A DNA stretch of 64,000 nt from an uncultured Christensenella sp. (lineage in GTDB: Bacteria > Bacillota > Clostridia > Christensenellales > UBA1242), in contig CAJUGX010000001.1 in assembly GCA_910586385.1 (NCBI GenBank), positions 264 to 64,263 of the forward strand, written 5' to 3'. Every line of letters begins with the position of its first letter. Position 1 is the first letter of the stretch. Of this stretch, positions 25,066-33,266 are shown in pieces. A program made the translations under genes and the position numbers. The notes below the pieces were generated by a model, which saw only the letters and a list, made by a program, of their open reading frames with translations, was not told the origin of the DNA and did no database searches.

Positions 25066-25815
25066 TCAATAATTTTCTTTTGCGATGACAACAAAACTGT
25101 CAACATCCAAACTTGCTCCGCCAACAAGAGCCCCATTCAAAAACTCAAGCGAAAGCAGTTTTTTGCAATTTGACAAACCTACACTTCCGCCATAAATGAC
25201 AGAAATATTTTTGCTTGCCTTTGGTGAATAAAGATATTCAACTTCTTTTCTGATTGCCTCGACCATTTTCTGAATATCTTTTGCTGTGACATTCTTTCCT
25301 GAGCCAATCGCCCAAATAGGTTCGTATGCAATCACAACGCTCTCGAGTTCGTTTTCATAAATCCCCTTGAGATCGTCATCAATTTGTTTTCTCACAAATG
25401 TGCAAGCTTGTTTGTTTGCTCTTGTTTGCAGGGTCTCGCCAACACAAAGCACAACCTTAAGCCCATTTGCAAGTGCAGTTTTGATTTTTTTGTTTATTGT
25501 TTTATCGTTCTCTTTGAACTTTTGCCTTCTCTCTGAGTGTCCAATTATGACATATTCTGTGCCAAGGTCTTTGATCATTCTTGCACTGATTTCTCCAGTA
25601 AGTGAGCCATTTTCCTCTTCAGAGATGTTTTGAGCACCAAATGAAACCTTGCTTCCAGAAAAAATCTCTTTGGCTGTCGAAAGATGTGTATATGGAGGAC
25701 AAATTACAATACTATTTTTTGTCCCTTTTGCTTTTGTCGCAATCGTCATTGCATAAGACTTAAACTCGCTTGGAGTTGTGTTCATCTTAAGATTTCCAAC
25801 AATAAGTTTTTTCAT
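25066..25815 (-). CDS. tpiA: Triosephosphate isomerase
   Basis: Interconverts dihydroxyacetone phosphate and glyceraldehyde 3-phosphate. 249 aa, full length. Catalytic Lys10 in GNLKMN, His93 in IIGHSERR, Glu165 in AYEPIWAIGSG, and the phosphate loop GGSVGLSN are all present. The start MKKLIVG follows GGAGG by 4-5 nt. It lies 55 nt after pgk and 11 nt before dnaX, so it is probably cotranscribed with both. Confidence 0.97.
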   Translation of the reverse strand: MKKLIVGNLKMNTTPSEFKSYAMTIATKAKGTKNSIVICPPYTHLSTAKEIFSGSKVSFGAQNISEEENGSLTGEISARMIKDLGTEYVIIGHSERRQKFKENDKTINKKIKTALANGLKVVLCVGETLQTRANKQACTFVRKQIDDDLKGIYENELESVVIAYEPIWAIGSGKNVTAKDIQKMVEAIRKEVEYLYSPKASKNISVIYGGSVGLSNCKKLLSLEFLNGALVGGASLDVDSFVVIAKENY

Positions 25816-25870
25816 AAATCCTCCACACAAGATTATTGTTTTTATGTTTCATCTATATACTCTTTGGTGT

Positions 25871-27037
25871 TTATTTGTTGTCAATGATTTCGATGGCTGG
25901 CAATGGTTTTCCTTCCATAAGTTTCAAACTTGCACCACCACCAGTTGAAAGGTGTCCGATTTTGTTTGCACAACCACTTGCTTTGATTGCGCTCACACTG
26001 TCACCGCCTCCAACGATTGAATAAGCTTTTGCCTTCGAAACCGCTTTTGCGATTTTCATTGTGCCCTTTTTGAAACGAGAATCTTCATACTTTCCAACTG
26101 GTCCGTTCCACATAATTTGTTTTGCACCAAGGATTTCTTTTGTAAACATTTTTATAGTTGCGTTTCCGATGTCAAGTCCAACCATCTCTCCACAAAGGCT
26201 TTTTGTCTTGACAACTTTTGTTCCGTCCAATGCAACATGGTCAACTGGAAGCAAAATTTTGATGTCCTTTTCTTTTGCCAATTCCAAAACTTTCTTCGCA
26301 TCACCAACTTGTTCCAACGAAACAATTGACTTTCCAACATCCTGTCCTTGTGCTTGCAAGAATGTATAAGCCATCCCTCCGCCAATAATTATTGTATCTG
26401 CTTTGTCCATAACATTGTTAATCAAACTGATTTTGTCATCAACTTTTGCTCCACCAAAAATGGCAACAAAAGGATGTTTTGGTGATTTGAAAGCTTTTTC
26501 AAAAACACCAATCTCTTTCTCAACCAAAAATCCGATTGCATTTGGCAATTTGACTGCAACCCCATACGTTGAAGCATGTTTTCTGTGGCATACACCAAAA
26601 GCGTCATTGACATAAATGTCTGCAAGCTTGCAAAGTTCTTGCACCACTTTTGGGTTGTTTTTTTCTTCACCTTCAAGAAATCTGACATTTTCCAAAAGCA
26701 GAATCTCGCCATCTTTGAGTTTCTCAACTTCCGCTTCCGCATCCGGACCAGCAGAAGCCCTTGAAAATTTTACCTTGTTTGGGAAAGCCTTCATAAGGTA
26801 AACCGCAACTGGGAAAAGTGACAAATATTTGTCATAACTGCTCTTTGGTCTTCCCAAGTGTGAGCAAACGACAACCCTTGCACCCTTGTCAACCAAATAT
26901 TTGATTGTAGGGATTTCTGCAGAAATTCTTGTGTCGTCCAAAATGTCTCCATAATTGTCGAGAGGCACATTGAAATCACAACGCAAAAGCACACGTTTCC
27001 CCTTCAAATCTTTCAGATCTCTAATCGTCTTTTTCAT
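25871..27037 (-). CDS. pgk: Phosphoglycerate kinase
   Basis: Transfers the 1-phosphate of 1,3-bisphosphoglycerate to ADP. 388 aa, full length. The N-terminal substrate-binding signature is RVLLRCDFNVPLDNYGDILDD, with basic patch residues in SHLGRPK; the C-terminal nucleotide domain has FGGAKVDDKI, MWNGPVGKYE and the GGGDSVSAI glycine loop. GAGGAT precedes the ATG. It is the first gene of a run pgk-tpiA-dnaX-ybaB-recR with its own promoter. Confidence 0.97.
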   Translation of the reverse strand: MKKTIRDLKDLKGKRVLLRCDFNVPLDNYGDILDDTRISAEIPTIKYLVDKGARVVVCSHLGRPKSSYDKYLSLFPVAVYLMKAFPNKVKFSRASAGPDAEAEVEKLKDGEILLLENVRFLEGEEKNNPKVVQELCKLADIYVNDAFGVCHRKHASTYGVAVKLPNAIGFLVEKEIGVFEKAFKSPKHPFVAIFGGAKVDDKISLINNVMDKADTIIIGGGMAYTFLQAQGQDVGKSIVSLEQVGDAKKVLELAKEKDIKILLPVDHVALDGTKVVKTKSLCGEMVGLDIGNATIKMFTKEILGAKQIMWNGPVGKYEDSRFKKGTMKIAKAVSKAKAYSIVGGGDSVSAIKASGCANKIGHLSTGGGASLKLMEGKPLPAIEIIDNK

Positions 27038-27056
27038 ATCCTCATCCCTTTGTCAT

Positions 27057-27086
27057 AGTTTACAACATTTGCTACCCAAATTGCAA
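27057..27086 (-). promoter_or_regulatory. Promoter of the pgk-tpiA-dnaX run
   Basis: Minus strand -35 TTGCAA (27081-27086), 18-bp spacer, -10 TAAACT (27057-27062). The predicted leader is about 15 nt and includes the ribosome binding site. Confidence 0.6.
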
Positions 27087-27109
27087 AACATTTTAACCAA
27101 AATCTTTCT

Positions 27110-28042
27110 CTATCTGTTTTCATTCAAAACATCTTTCAAAATATCCAAACAGGCATCAATGTCATCACAAGTGGCAAGTTTAAGTCTGATGCTCGCACTC
27201 ATAGGCAAATCACATGCATACCACAAGAGGTGTTTTCTTATATAAAGTTTAAGCCAACTCTCTTCAAAATGTTCTCGCAAAATTTGAATATGTTTTTTCA
27301 CAACTTCAAATCTATCAACTTTCCCTTCGTTTCCTTTGAGAGTTGCAAACAGCCAAGGCTTGCCCATCGCACCACGACCAATCATGACTCCGTCCACGCC
27401 AGTCGCCTTCATCAACGCAAAACTTTTTTCGTCAGTCACATCACCATTTCCAATCACCGGGATTGAAATGCTCGCTTTGACTTTGGCAATCGCTTCATAA
27501 TCTGCCTTGCCCGAATATCCTTGGGTCACAGTCCTCGCATGAAAGGTCACAAAGTCAGCACCGCTTTCCTCGCACATGCGCGCAAACTCCAAAAAGTTTT
27601 CTGTGCTCTTGCCTTTTCTAAACTTAACCGACACTGGCTTGCTTGTTCCGTTCTTCACTGCCTCAATGATTTTGCTTGCAAGCGGAAGGTCGTCCATCAG
27701 TGCAGAACCTTCACCATTTTTGACAATCTTTGGTGCTGGACACCCCATGTTTATGTCAAAACTGTCAAACTTTTCAAGAAGTGGATTTTTCACTGCCTCC
27801 GCCAAAAACTGTGGTTCGTGTCCAAAAATCTGCGCAATCTTGATTTTTTCTGCATCTGTCGTCAAGGTCATGAAAGCAGTTTTCTTTGGATTGTGCACCA
27901 TCGCCCTTGCCGAAAGCATCTCCGTCACTGTTGCATCTGCACCAAAAGAAGATGCGAGGTTTCTAAACCCCACATCAGTCACTCCCGCCATTGGAGCGAG
28001 CAAAATCGGATTATCAGAGAAATCAAGGTTGCCTATCTTCAT
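27110..28042 (-). CDS. dus: tRNA-dihydrouridine synthase
   Basis: FMN enzyme reducing uridine to dihydrouridine in tRNA D-loops. 310 aa, TIM barrel with ILLAPMAGVTDVGFR at the N-terminus, the catalytic Cys in FDINMGCPAPKIVKNGEGSA, FMN-binding VSVKFRKG and FHARTVTQGYSGKADY, and GDVTDEKSFA and MIGRGAMGKPWLF for phosphate. Helical RNA-binding tail at 245-310. No Shine-Dalgarno is present; a promoter ends 6 nt before the ATG, so the mRNA is probably leaderless. Most like the DusB group of Firmicutes. Confidence 0.95.
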   Translation of the reverse strand: MKIGNLDFSDNPILLAPMAGVTDVGFRNLASSFGADATVTEMLSARAMVHNPKKTAFMTLTTDAEKIKIAQIFGHEPQFLAEAVKNPLLEKFDSFDINMGCPAPKIVKNGEGSALMDDLPLASKIIEAVKNGTSKPVSVKFRKGKSTENFLEFARMCEESGADFVTFHARTVTQGYSGKADYEAIAKVKASISIPVIGNGDVTDEKSFALMKATGVDGVMIGRGAMGKPWLFATLKGNEGKVDRFEVVKKHIQILREHFEESWLKLYIRKHLLWYACDLPMSASIRLKLATCDDIDACLDILKDVLNENR

Positions 28043-28048
28043 ACTGAT

Positions 28049-28077
28049 ATCTTATCACAAAGACAGCCAGAAACCAA
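28049..28077 (-). promoter_or_regulatory. Promoter of dus, predicted to make a leaderless mRNA
   Basis: Minus strand -35 TTGGTT (28072-28077), 17-bp spacer, -10 TAAGAT (28049-28054) within TTTGTGATAAGAT. Only 6 nt separate the -10 from the ATG at 28042. Confidence 0.65.
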
Positions 28078-28080
28078 AAG

Positions 28081-28107
28081 AAAAAAGCAAGTCATTTCAA
28101 CTTGCTT
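28081..28107 (-). terminator. Intrinsic terminator of the HU-like gene
   Basis: Stem AAGCAAGT/ACTTGCTT (28085-28092 with 28100-28107, 7-nt loop) followed by T residues on the minus strand. It starts in the stop codon, with the dus promoter directly after it. Confidence 0.8.
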
Positions 28108-28379
28108 CAACTTATTGCATACTTGAAGTTGTCAAAACTTTTGAAAGAGACAACTTTCTTTGGCTTGCAAAAATAATATCGTTTGGTCTGCGGATTTAGA
28201 AACTTACGTTCTCCCTTTTCTTGCAAAGAAAATTTCCCAAAATTTCTTATGCAGACCTCTTCGCCTTTTGAGCAGACTTCCAAAATTGCAGAGCGCATTT
28301 CCTCAATCACAAGACTGCACTTGCTTTTTGAAAGGTTTGTCCTTTTTGCCAAAACTTCAACAAATTCCGATTTATTCAT
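28107..28379 (-). CDS. HU family DNA-binding protein
   Basis: A 90-aa HU/IHF-like histone-like protein. The start MNKSEFVEVLAKRT follows GGAGG. The N-terminal helices match HU (KSEFVEVLAKRTNLSKSKCSLVIEEM). The core is EEVCIRNFGKFSLQEKGER. The DNA-binding arm has KFLNPQTKRYYFCKP in place of the usual RNPQTGE-I-IPA, and the end is VVSFKSFDNFKYAIS. The arm proline is conserved but the surroundings are unusual (several Cys and aromatic residues), so it may be a divergent paralogue rather than the main HU. It lies 42 nt after the flippase gene. Confidence 0.88.
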   Translation of the reverse strand: MNKSEFVEVLAKRTNLSKSKCSLVIEEMRSAILEVCSKGEEVCIRNFGKFSLQEKGERKFLNPQTKRYYFCKPKKVVSFKSFDNFKYAIS

Positions 28380-28421
28380 AAATATTTCCTCCAAAAGCAA
28401 TATTGCTCTTTTTGAAAACTT

Positions 28422-29951
28422 CTAAACACTGTTTTTCTTCTTTTTCAAAAGATGGTACGCGACTGGTGCACAAAAGACACCATACACAAGCACCCCTATC
28501 ACGATCGCAAGTGCCACATTGACAAGCGCGCTGAAATAATTTTTCTCCACAAATGTATACACCGTCATCGCCATAGCAGACACTCCCAGCACCATCAAAA
28601 ACACATCCAAAAAACCAAGTCTAAAAGCAAAGACATTTTTGAGTTTGATAAGCGAAGCAACAGCAACAAATGCCGACATCAAGATGTTTCCAAAGACAAG
28701 TGCAAAAATATTGATTTGCGGAATCCCCGCCAAAATCACAGTTGAAAGTCCTTTGAGCATCCCTCCGATGGCTGTTATGATGACAATGAATTTGAAATCC
28801 CCGTTCGCTTGCAACAACATGACAAAATATTGCATAAACGCAGTGAAAACAATCGAAAACGCACCATAGAGCATAAATTCAAACACCAATTCAAGCATTC
28901 TACCCGACAAGTCCGTGTACACAAGCGGCAAAACTTGCTTTGAGATTGCCACAAGTCCAAAAGTTGTTGGAAGGAGCAAAAACATAAGGATTTTTATTCC
29001 TTTTTCAACAATATGCTTACTTTTCACTCCCTTGGAAATCAAATAAGAAACGTTTGGCAACATTGTTGTCGCCACCGCAACAGAGATGACAAGAGGAAAG
29101 TTCAAAAACGCTCCAGCAACCCCACTTTGAAGTCCAAACAACTTTGTCGACAGTCCACTCGAAAATCCGCCATCCATAAGCCTTGGCACAATCACAAGGG
29201 CATCAAACGCATTGACAAGTGGCACGATAATTGCTGAAAGCGTCAACAAAAAGTTGACTTTATCAAACTCTCGATTGACAAATTTTATCGCACGAAGATC
29301 TTGCAACTTTTGAGTTTCACCTCTTTTGAAAAGATAAAACACATACAAAAAGAAAAGCGCCACCACTTCGCTTGCGACAATCCCCAAAAATGCACCAAAG
29401 ACACCTTGGCTTATCCCAAACTTGCCAAAATAAAACGCAAACAAAAGCCCAAGTCCAAACTTTGCAACCTGCTCCAAAACTTGGCTTATAGCTGTCGGAG
29501 ACATATTCCCATAACCTTGAAAAAATCCCCTAAACACAGAAAGCAATGCTCCAAGTGGCAACAATGCCACGAAAAGCAAATATCCGCTGCTAGATGAAAT
29601 CCCTTGAAAAGCAGCAATCCACCTTCCACAGAAAAAAAACACAACACCCACAACAACACCGAGCAGCACAGAAACAAGCGTTGCCCTCTTCATGTAAGAC
29701 GACACATTTGCATATTGTCCTCTTGCCCTTGCCGAACTTATCAACTTTGACAAACTGGCCGTCACACCACCACAAGTCAAAACCAAAGAGAAAGAATACA
29801 GTGACATAACCAACTGAAAGACACCTATCCCCTCAATCCCTAAGAGATTTGTGAGTGGAAGCCTAAAAAGCGCCCCAAGACACTTGCAAACAAGCCCTCC
29901 AACCATCAAAATCAAGGCACTGGCGCCCAATCTGTGTTTCTTCTCTTCCAT
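28422..29951 (-). CDS. Polysaccharide/lipid II flippase of the MurJ/SpoVB type
   Basis: Integral membrane protein, 509 aa, with about 14 membrane helices over its whole length. The start MEEKKHRLGAS follows GAGGGG. The opening KHRLGASALILMVGGLVCKCLGALFRLPLTNLLG and the repeated helices match the oligosaccharidyl-lipid flippase (MVF/MATE-like) group that includes SpoVB, YtgP and MurJ of Firmicutes. Likely role: flipping lipid-linked peptidoglycan or spore-cortex precursors. It cannot be split from SpoVB or YtgP by reading alone. It is transcribed away from the hypothetical gene at 30089. Confidence 0.88.
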   Translation of the reverse strand: MEEKKHRLGASALILMVGGLVCKCLGALFRLPLTNLLGIEGIGVFQLVMSLYSFSLVLTCGGVTASLSKLISSARARGQYANVSSYMKRATLVSVLLGVVVGVVFFFCGRWIAAFQGISSSSGYLLFVALLPLGALLSVFRGFFQGYGNMSPTAISQVLEQVAKFGLGLLFAFYFGKFGISQGVFGAFLGIVASEVVALFFLYVFYLFKRGETQKLQDLRAIKFVNREFDKVNFLLTLSAIIVPLVNAFDALVIVPRLMDGGFSSGLSTKLFGLQSGVAGAFLNFPLVISVAVATTMLPNVSYLISKGVKSKHIVEKGIKILMFLLLPTTFGLVAISKQVLPLVYTDLSGRMLELVFEFMLYGAFSIVFTAFMQYFVMLLQANGDFKFIVIITAIGGMLKGLSTVILAGIPQINIFALVFGNILMSAFVAVASLIKLKNVFAFRLGFLDVFLMVLGVSAMAMTVYTFVEKNYFSALVNVALAIVIGVLVYGVFCAPVAYHLLKKKKNSV

Positions 29952-30026
29952 AAACCCCTCTTTTTCTATAGAAATAGAGTGCCAAAGCCCGCCACAATTA
30001 TGCACGAAAAATTTTCAAAAAGGGTA

Positions 30027-30055
30027 TTTACAAACACAAAGATTAGTGTTATAAT
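30027..30055 (+). promoter_or_regulatory. Promoter of the 208-aa hypothetical gene, with the shared 18-nt block
   Basis: -35 TTTACA (30027-30032), 17-bp spacer, -10 TATAAT (30050-30055) with TG one base before it. AAAAAGGGTATTTACAAA at 30017-30034 is identical to the block upstream of the 113-aa gene. Confidence 0.8.
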
Positions 30056-30088
30056 ATAGCCAACTAGGACAACAAAAGGAGAAAACTC

Positions 30089-30715
30089 ATGGCAAACACA
30101 ATCAATGGAGTTCTTGATGAGATCCTTGAGCAGAATCGTCTTGTGCTCGGACACCAGAAAAAAGACTCGACTTATATCAGCAATGCAGCAGATGGAAAAC
30201 CATACCCATACAGAGTGATCCAAGGTGGTTCTGATGACTATTTCGCATTCGACGAAACTCTTAGTGGAGATCTTAGAACATTGGCAGCATATATGTCAAC
30301 AGTATCGTTTTTCAACAGCTTGGTTAACAATGCTCTGTCATACAAAGATTGTACGAATACAACAAGCATCCTTGAAGAACAAAAGAAATTTGCTGAAGAA
30401 TGGAAATTGATGCTGGATCAACTCAGAAATATTGTTCCGGATGTCATTTGTAGAGGTGGCATTGTTGCAGTTCCAAACTTAGACTGGATAAGAGGAATGG
30501 TTGAACCAACAATGAAAAATCCTACTGATGTGAGAAGAGAATTTTCAGCGGCAATGCGAGCATGCATCACCCTCAACTATAAGGAAGCTGAACACATCAA
30601 TGAAAGAGAACATATAAATATCAAATGCTCTGAAGAATACAGAGATGCAACAACAAGAATTGTTTCCGATCAAGCAAAAATTGCAAAGAAAGGCGGCAAT
30701 GGAAAAGGAGACTAA
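30089..30715 (+). CDS. Hypothetical protein, 208 aa
   Basis: Family not recognised. AAGGAG lies 8 nt before the ATG. The product is soluble, without signal peptide or membrane helix. It is mostly helical after residue 60, with DETLSGDLRTLAAYMSTVSFFNSLVNN and ILEEQKKFAEEWKLMLDQLRNIV, and ends in a basic glycine-rich tail (KIAKKGGNGKGD). The promoter shares an 18-nt block with that of another orphan gene at 20186. It converges on the 457-aa unknown gene with a shared terminator. Confidence 0.75.
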   Translation: MANTINGVLDEILEQNRLVLGHQKKDSTYISNAADGKPYPYRVIQGGSDDYFAFDETLSGDLRTLAAYMSTVSFFNSLVNNALSYKDCTNTTSILEEQKKFAEEWKLMLDQLRNIVPDVICRGGIVAVPNLDWIRGMVEPTMKNPTDVRREFSAAMRACITLNYKEAEHINEREHINIKCSEEYRDATTRIVSDQAKIAKKGGNGKGD

Positions 30716-30741
30716 AAAAGATGTCAAATGACATCTTTTTT
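30714..30741. terminator. Bidirectional terminator between convergent unknown genes
   Basis: A perfect 12-bp stem AAAAAAGATGTC/GACATCTTTTTT (30714-30725 with 30730-30741, 4-nt loop) has a U-rich end in both directions. It overlaps the stop of the plus-strand gene and ends 7 nt before that of the minus-strand gene. Confidence 0.85.
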
Positions 30742-30747
30742 TCTAAA

Positions 30748-32121
30748 CTATTTATCTTTTGTTGGTGAAACAATCGGCACCACACCCAATTCAGATGTTT
30801 TTGTTTCTCCTGCAATATCTTTATTAATGTTTAAGTCATCCATTGAAATGAATGGATTTAGTTCCAATGTAAGTCCCGGATTTACTCCTAACGCAGCACC
30901 TTCATCTACTTTTAACGCATCTGAAGCCCCCGTTGCTTTTTCAATAGACTTTCTCATTCTTTCAGCCGCTTCATTGGCTCTTGCTTTAGCCACCTCATCG
31001 TTTTTTTCACTGGGACTAAATTTATTCCCTCCAGACGATTTTTTGCGGACATTCATTTTTGTTTGAGTGGTCTCAGTTGTTTCTATTGGAGCTTTCGTTT
31101 CCTTTGAAGGAAGGGTCTTTTTTGCTTCATCTGGAGTCACCAAAACTTGAGGTTTGTAATTCTTTATTGCCCAGACAAACGGCTTTCCACTATCCCCACC
31201 TTTGGCTTTTGCCTTTTTCTTTTTTGGTGCAGCCTTATTCTCAGCTGGTTTGGCATCCGGCTTTTTGTCATTGAACTCAATTTTCTCAACATGATCTGGA
31301 GCGATTCTTCCTGTCACACGTGTGATTGGCTCAGAAAAGTTTTTCAAAATCTCAACGCCTTCTGGCTTGCTCAAAATGACATCAAATCCATTGTGCTTCT
31401 CTATCATTTGGTCGAGTATCTTTTTCAATCTTGTGTGATCTTGTGCAAGTGATGGATCTTTTTTGATAAGCTCTTCAACAAGTGCTCTATAGTCACCTTG
31501 GATTTTGAGCCCCAGTGTCCCGCAACCGTCCAAGAGTTTGAGAAGTCTCACAATATAAAGTTGAGACAAAATCTCAATCAATTCCTTGCTGAAACTGTAT
31601 TCACTCTCCAACTCCCAAAGGTTTTTGAAAACAACATTGTCCTTGTCAAGCGGTGTCTCTTGCAAGTTGATATTCCACGCTTTGTAAACATTGTCTTTGA
31701 AACTTGGAGAATACATCTCAACAAAGTTTCCAAGTGATGTGAGGTGTTTGATATCTTCTTCAACCCCATGTTCTATCTCAATCAAAAAGATTTCTGCCGA
31801 GCAATAAGACTCTGAAATGTCCATATCTATTCTGAAGTTGAGGTTGAAACCATCATACTTTGTGTAAGCATAAGCAACATTGTCAACTCTCTCTTGAAGC
31901 ACTTTTGGCAGTGTCACCAATTCTTGCAAAAGTTTGTCATCAGTGAGTGAATATTTCCCGTCAGCGGAAAACTCTCCAAGCAAAAGATCCCCCCTCTTTG
32001 TTTGATAAAGAGAAGCTTGGACAAAATCTCCCCTGACCTTCTCTGCCTCTGAGTCTTTTGCCTTCTTTGAAGCAGCGTTTTCTGCTTCAAGATTTGACTG
32101 ATTTTTTCTTTTCTTATCCAT
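30748..32121 (-). CDS. Hypothetical protein with disordered charged C-terminus, 457 aa
   Basis: Family not recognised. The start MDKKRKNQSN is chosen because a consensus promoter ends 6 nt before this ATG; the frame upstream overlaps the promoter itself. A charged N-terminal tail (1-30) precedes a folded part (about 35-270) with mixed strands and helices (RIDMDISESYCSAEIFLIEIEH and ELIEILSQLYIVRLLKLLDG). From about 275 on comes a low-complexity Lys/Ala/Pro/Thr region with PAENKAAPKKKKAKAKGG. There is no signal peptide or membrane helix and no Shine-Dalgarno, so the mRNA is predicted leaderless. Confidence 0.75.
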   Translation of the reverse strand: MDKKRKNQSNLEAENAASKKAKDSEAEKVRGDFVQASLYQTKRGDLLLGEFSADGKYSLTDDKLLQELVTLPKVLQERVDNVAYAYTKYDGFNLNFRIDMDISESYCSAEIFLIEIEHGVEEDIKHLTSLGNFVEMYSPSFKDNVYKAWNINLQETPLDKDNVVFKNLWELESEYSFSKELIEILSQLYIVRLLKLLDGCGTLGLKIQGDYRALVEELIKKDPSLAQDHTRLKKILDQMIEKHNGFDVILSKPEGVEILKNFSEPITRVTGRIAPDHVEKIEFNDKKPDAKPAENKAAPKKKKAKAKGGDSGKPFVWAIKNYKPQVLVTPDEAKKTLPSKETKAPIETTETTQTKMNVRKKSSGGNKFSPSEKNDEVAKARANEAAERMRKSIEKATGASDALKVDEGAALGVNPGLTLELNPFISMDDLNINKDIAGETKTSELGVVPIVSPTKDK

Positions 32122-32127
32122 AGCCGT

Positions 32128-32156
32128 ATTATACAATACATTCACTTCATTTGCAA
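32128..32156 (-). promoter_or_regulatory. Promoter of the 457-aa gene, predicted leaderless
   Basis: Minus strand -35 TTGCAA (32151-32156), 17-bp spacer, perfect -10 TATAAT (32128-32133). Six bases (ACGGCT) separate it from the ATG, so transcription should begin at or next to the start codon. Confidence 0.75.
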
Positions 32157-32192
32157 CACTTTTTTTGAAAATGTCGAATGACGTCTATTTCG

Positions 32193-32507
32193 CTATTGCC
32201 TAAGAAAAGTCACACAAAGTGGCTTTTCTTTTATGTCATTCAAAGTTATTCCATTGGCAACGCACTTTCCCTCTTGATTGAACAGACAGTGCGCCTTGCA
32301 TCCAATTTCAATCGTCTTTGAGTCTCTCTGTGGAGCATATACTGGCGGATTGTCTGTGAAAATAAGTTTTGTTTTGTCCAAGACTCGCTTTCCCTCATTT
32401 TTGTCATATTGCTCACACTCACAACTCTTTTTTATCAAAATACCCTTTGCCTTGCATGTGTATCTGTCATTAAACTTGCAAAGCGTCTTTCTGCATCTTA
32501 TATCCAT
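32193..32507 (-). CDS. DUF1540-like cysteine-rich protein, 104 aa
   Basis: Two cysteine-rich units: residues about 4-33 (CRKTLCKFNDRYTCKAKGI, then CECEQY) and about 68-101 (CKAHCLFNQEGKCVANGITL, then CVTF). The spacing C-x4-C-x6/7-C-x-A-x-x-I fits DUF1540, a probable metal-binding family common in Clostridia, some members of which are linked to sporulation. The start MDIRCRKTLC follows GAGGAG by 5 nt. It is divergent from rplI across about 80 bp. Function unknown. Confidence 0.75.
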   Translation of the reverse strand: MDIRCRKTLCKFNDRYTCKAKGILIKKSCECEQYDKNEGKRVLDKTKLIFTDNPPVYAPQRDSKTIEIGCKAHCLFNQEGKCVANGITLNDIKEKPLCVTFLRQ

Positions 32508-32538
32508 AATATCTCCTCTTTGAAATATTTCCCAAACC

Positions 32539-32568
32539 TTGACAAAACAAACATAATTGTTGTAAACT
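32539..32568 (+). promoter_or_regulatory. Promoter of rplI
   Basis: -35 TTGACA (32539-32544), 18-bp spacer, -10 TAAACT (32563-32568). AGAGGTG lies just before the ATG at 32589. Confidence 0.65.
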
Positions 32569-32588
32569 GAACTCATAAGAGGTGAAAA

Positions 32589-33032
32589 ATGAAAGTAGTT
32601 TTACTCAAAGATGTCAAAGGGACAGGCAAAAAAGGTGAAGTGAAAGAAGTTTCTGACGGCTTTGCAAAAAATTTCCTTTTGAAAAATGGAAGTGCACGGG
32701 TCGCTGACAACAGTGCCTTGAATGAAAATAAAATCCAAAACGACGCCGCAAAATTCCACAAACAACAAGAAGTTTTGGCGGCAAAAGAACTCGCAAAACA
32801 GATTGAAGGAAAGACCGTGTCGCTTCAAATCAAATGCGGAAGCAATGGCAAAACTTTTGGATCGGTCACAAGCAAAGAAATCGCTGACGAACTTGCAAAA
32901 ATCGGCATCACTCTCGACAAGAAAAAGATCGACCTCAAAGAGCCAATCAAGGTGGCTGGAAACTTTGTGGTTGTTGCAAAGGTTTATCCAGAAATCACGG
33001 CAAAATTCAATGTGGTTGTTGAAGCAAACTAA
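32589..33032 (+). CDS. rplI: 50S ribosomal protein L9
   Basis: L9, 147 aa, full length. It binds 23S domain V near the L1 stalk and reaches out from the 50S. The N-domain is [20 protein letters not shown] followed by [14 protein letters not shown], then a long connecting helix ([23 protein letters not shown] split over two turns), and a C-domain with [16 protein letters not shown]. It is transcribed alone here, not with rpsF-ssb-rpsR or the gdpP-dnaB neighbours usual elsewhere. Confidence 0.96.
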   Translation: MKVVLLKDVKGTGKKGEVKEVSDGFAKNFLLKNGSARVADNSALNENKIQNDAAKFHKQQEVLAAKELAKQIEGKTVSLQIKCGSNGKTFGSVTSKEIADELAKIGITLDKKKIDLKEPIKVAGNFVVVAKVYPEITAKFNVVVEAN

Positions 33033-33037
33033 AAATC

Positions 33038-33066
33038 AAAAAAGACTGAGGCTTTCAGTCTTTTTT
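33038..33066. terminator. Bidirectional terminator after rplI
   Basis: A 12-bp stem AAAAAAGACTGA/TCAGTCTTTTTT (33038-33049 with 33055-33066, 5-nt loop). It also contains the stop codon of the minus-strand 58-aa gene and can serve both. Confidence 0.85.
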
Positions 33067-33231
33067 CTTTTTCAAAACACAATATCTTCTGGTAATCAAA
33101 TTTGAAATTGAGCAAGCAATCTGATTGACGAAATTTCGCAAATCCTCAAGCTCATCAACGTCAAGTCCCTTTGCAAGTTCCATCGCAATTGAAGTTGCAA
33201 ACAAAATCATCTCTTCATCATCACACTTCAT
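33055..33231 (-). CDS. Small protein with DUF6774-like helical pair, 58 aa
   Basis: The frame reads MKCDDEEMILFATSIAMELA then KGLDVDELEDLRNFVNQIAC, ending SISNLITRR and a Lys tail. The pattern (A-x-x-L-A-x-G-L-x-x-D-E-L-x-x-L-x-x-F-x-x-Q-I) resembles DUF6774, a small Firmicute domain of unknown role. There is no Shine-Dalgarno; TATAAA ends 5 nt before the ATG, so it may be leaderless. It follows rsmA on the same strand, and its stop lies inside the terminator stem shared with rplI. Confidence 0.6.
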   Translation of the reverse strand: MKCDDEEMILFATSIAMELAKGLDVDELEDLRNFVNQIACSISNLITRRYCVLKKKKD

Positions 33232-33266
33232 ATCAATTTATATTAAAACTTTGGCATTTTTGTGTC

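Noticed and set aside
27521..28199. Two 200-codon plus-strand frames antisense to dus and the HU-like gene
   Set aside because: They mirror genes with catalytic motifs and run through the HU terminator and dus promoter.
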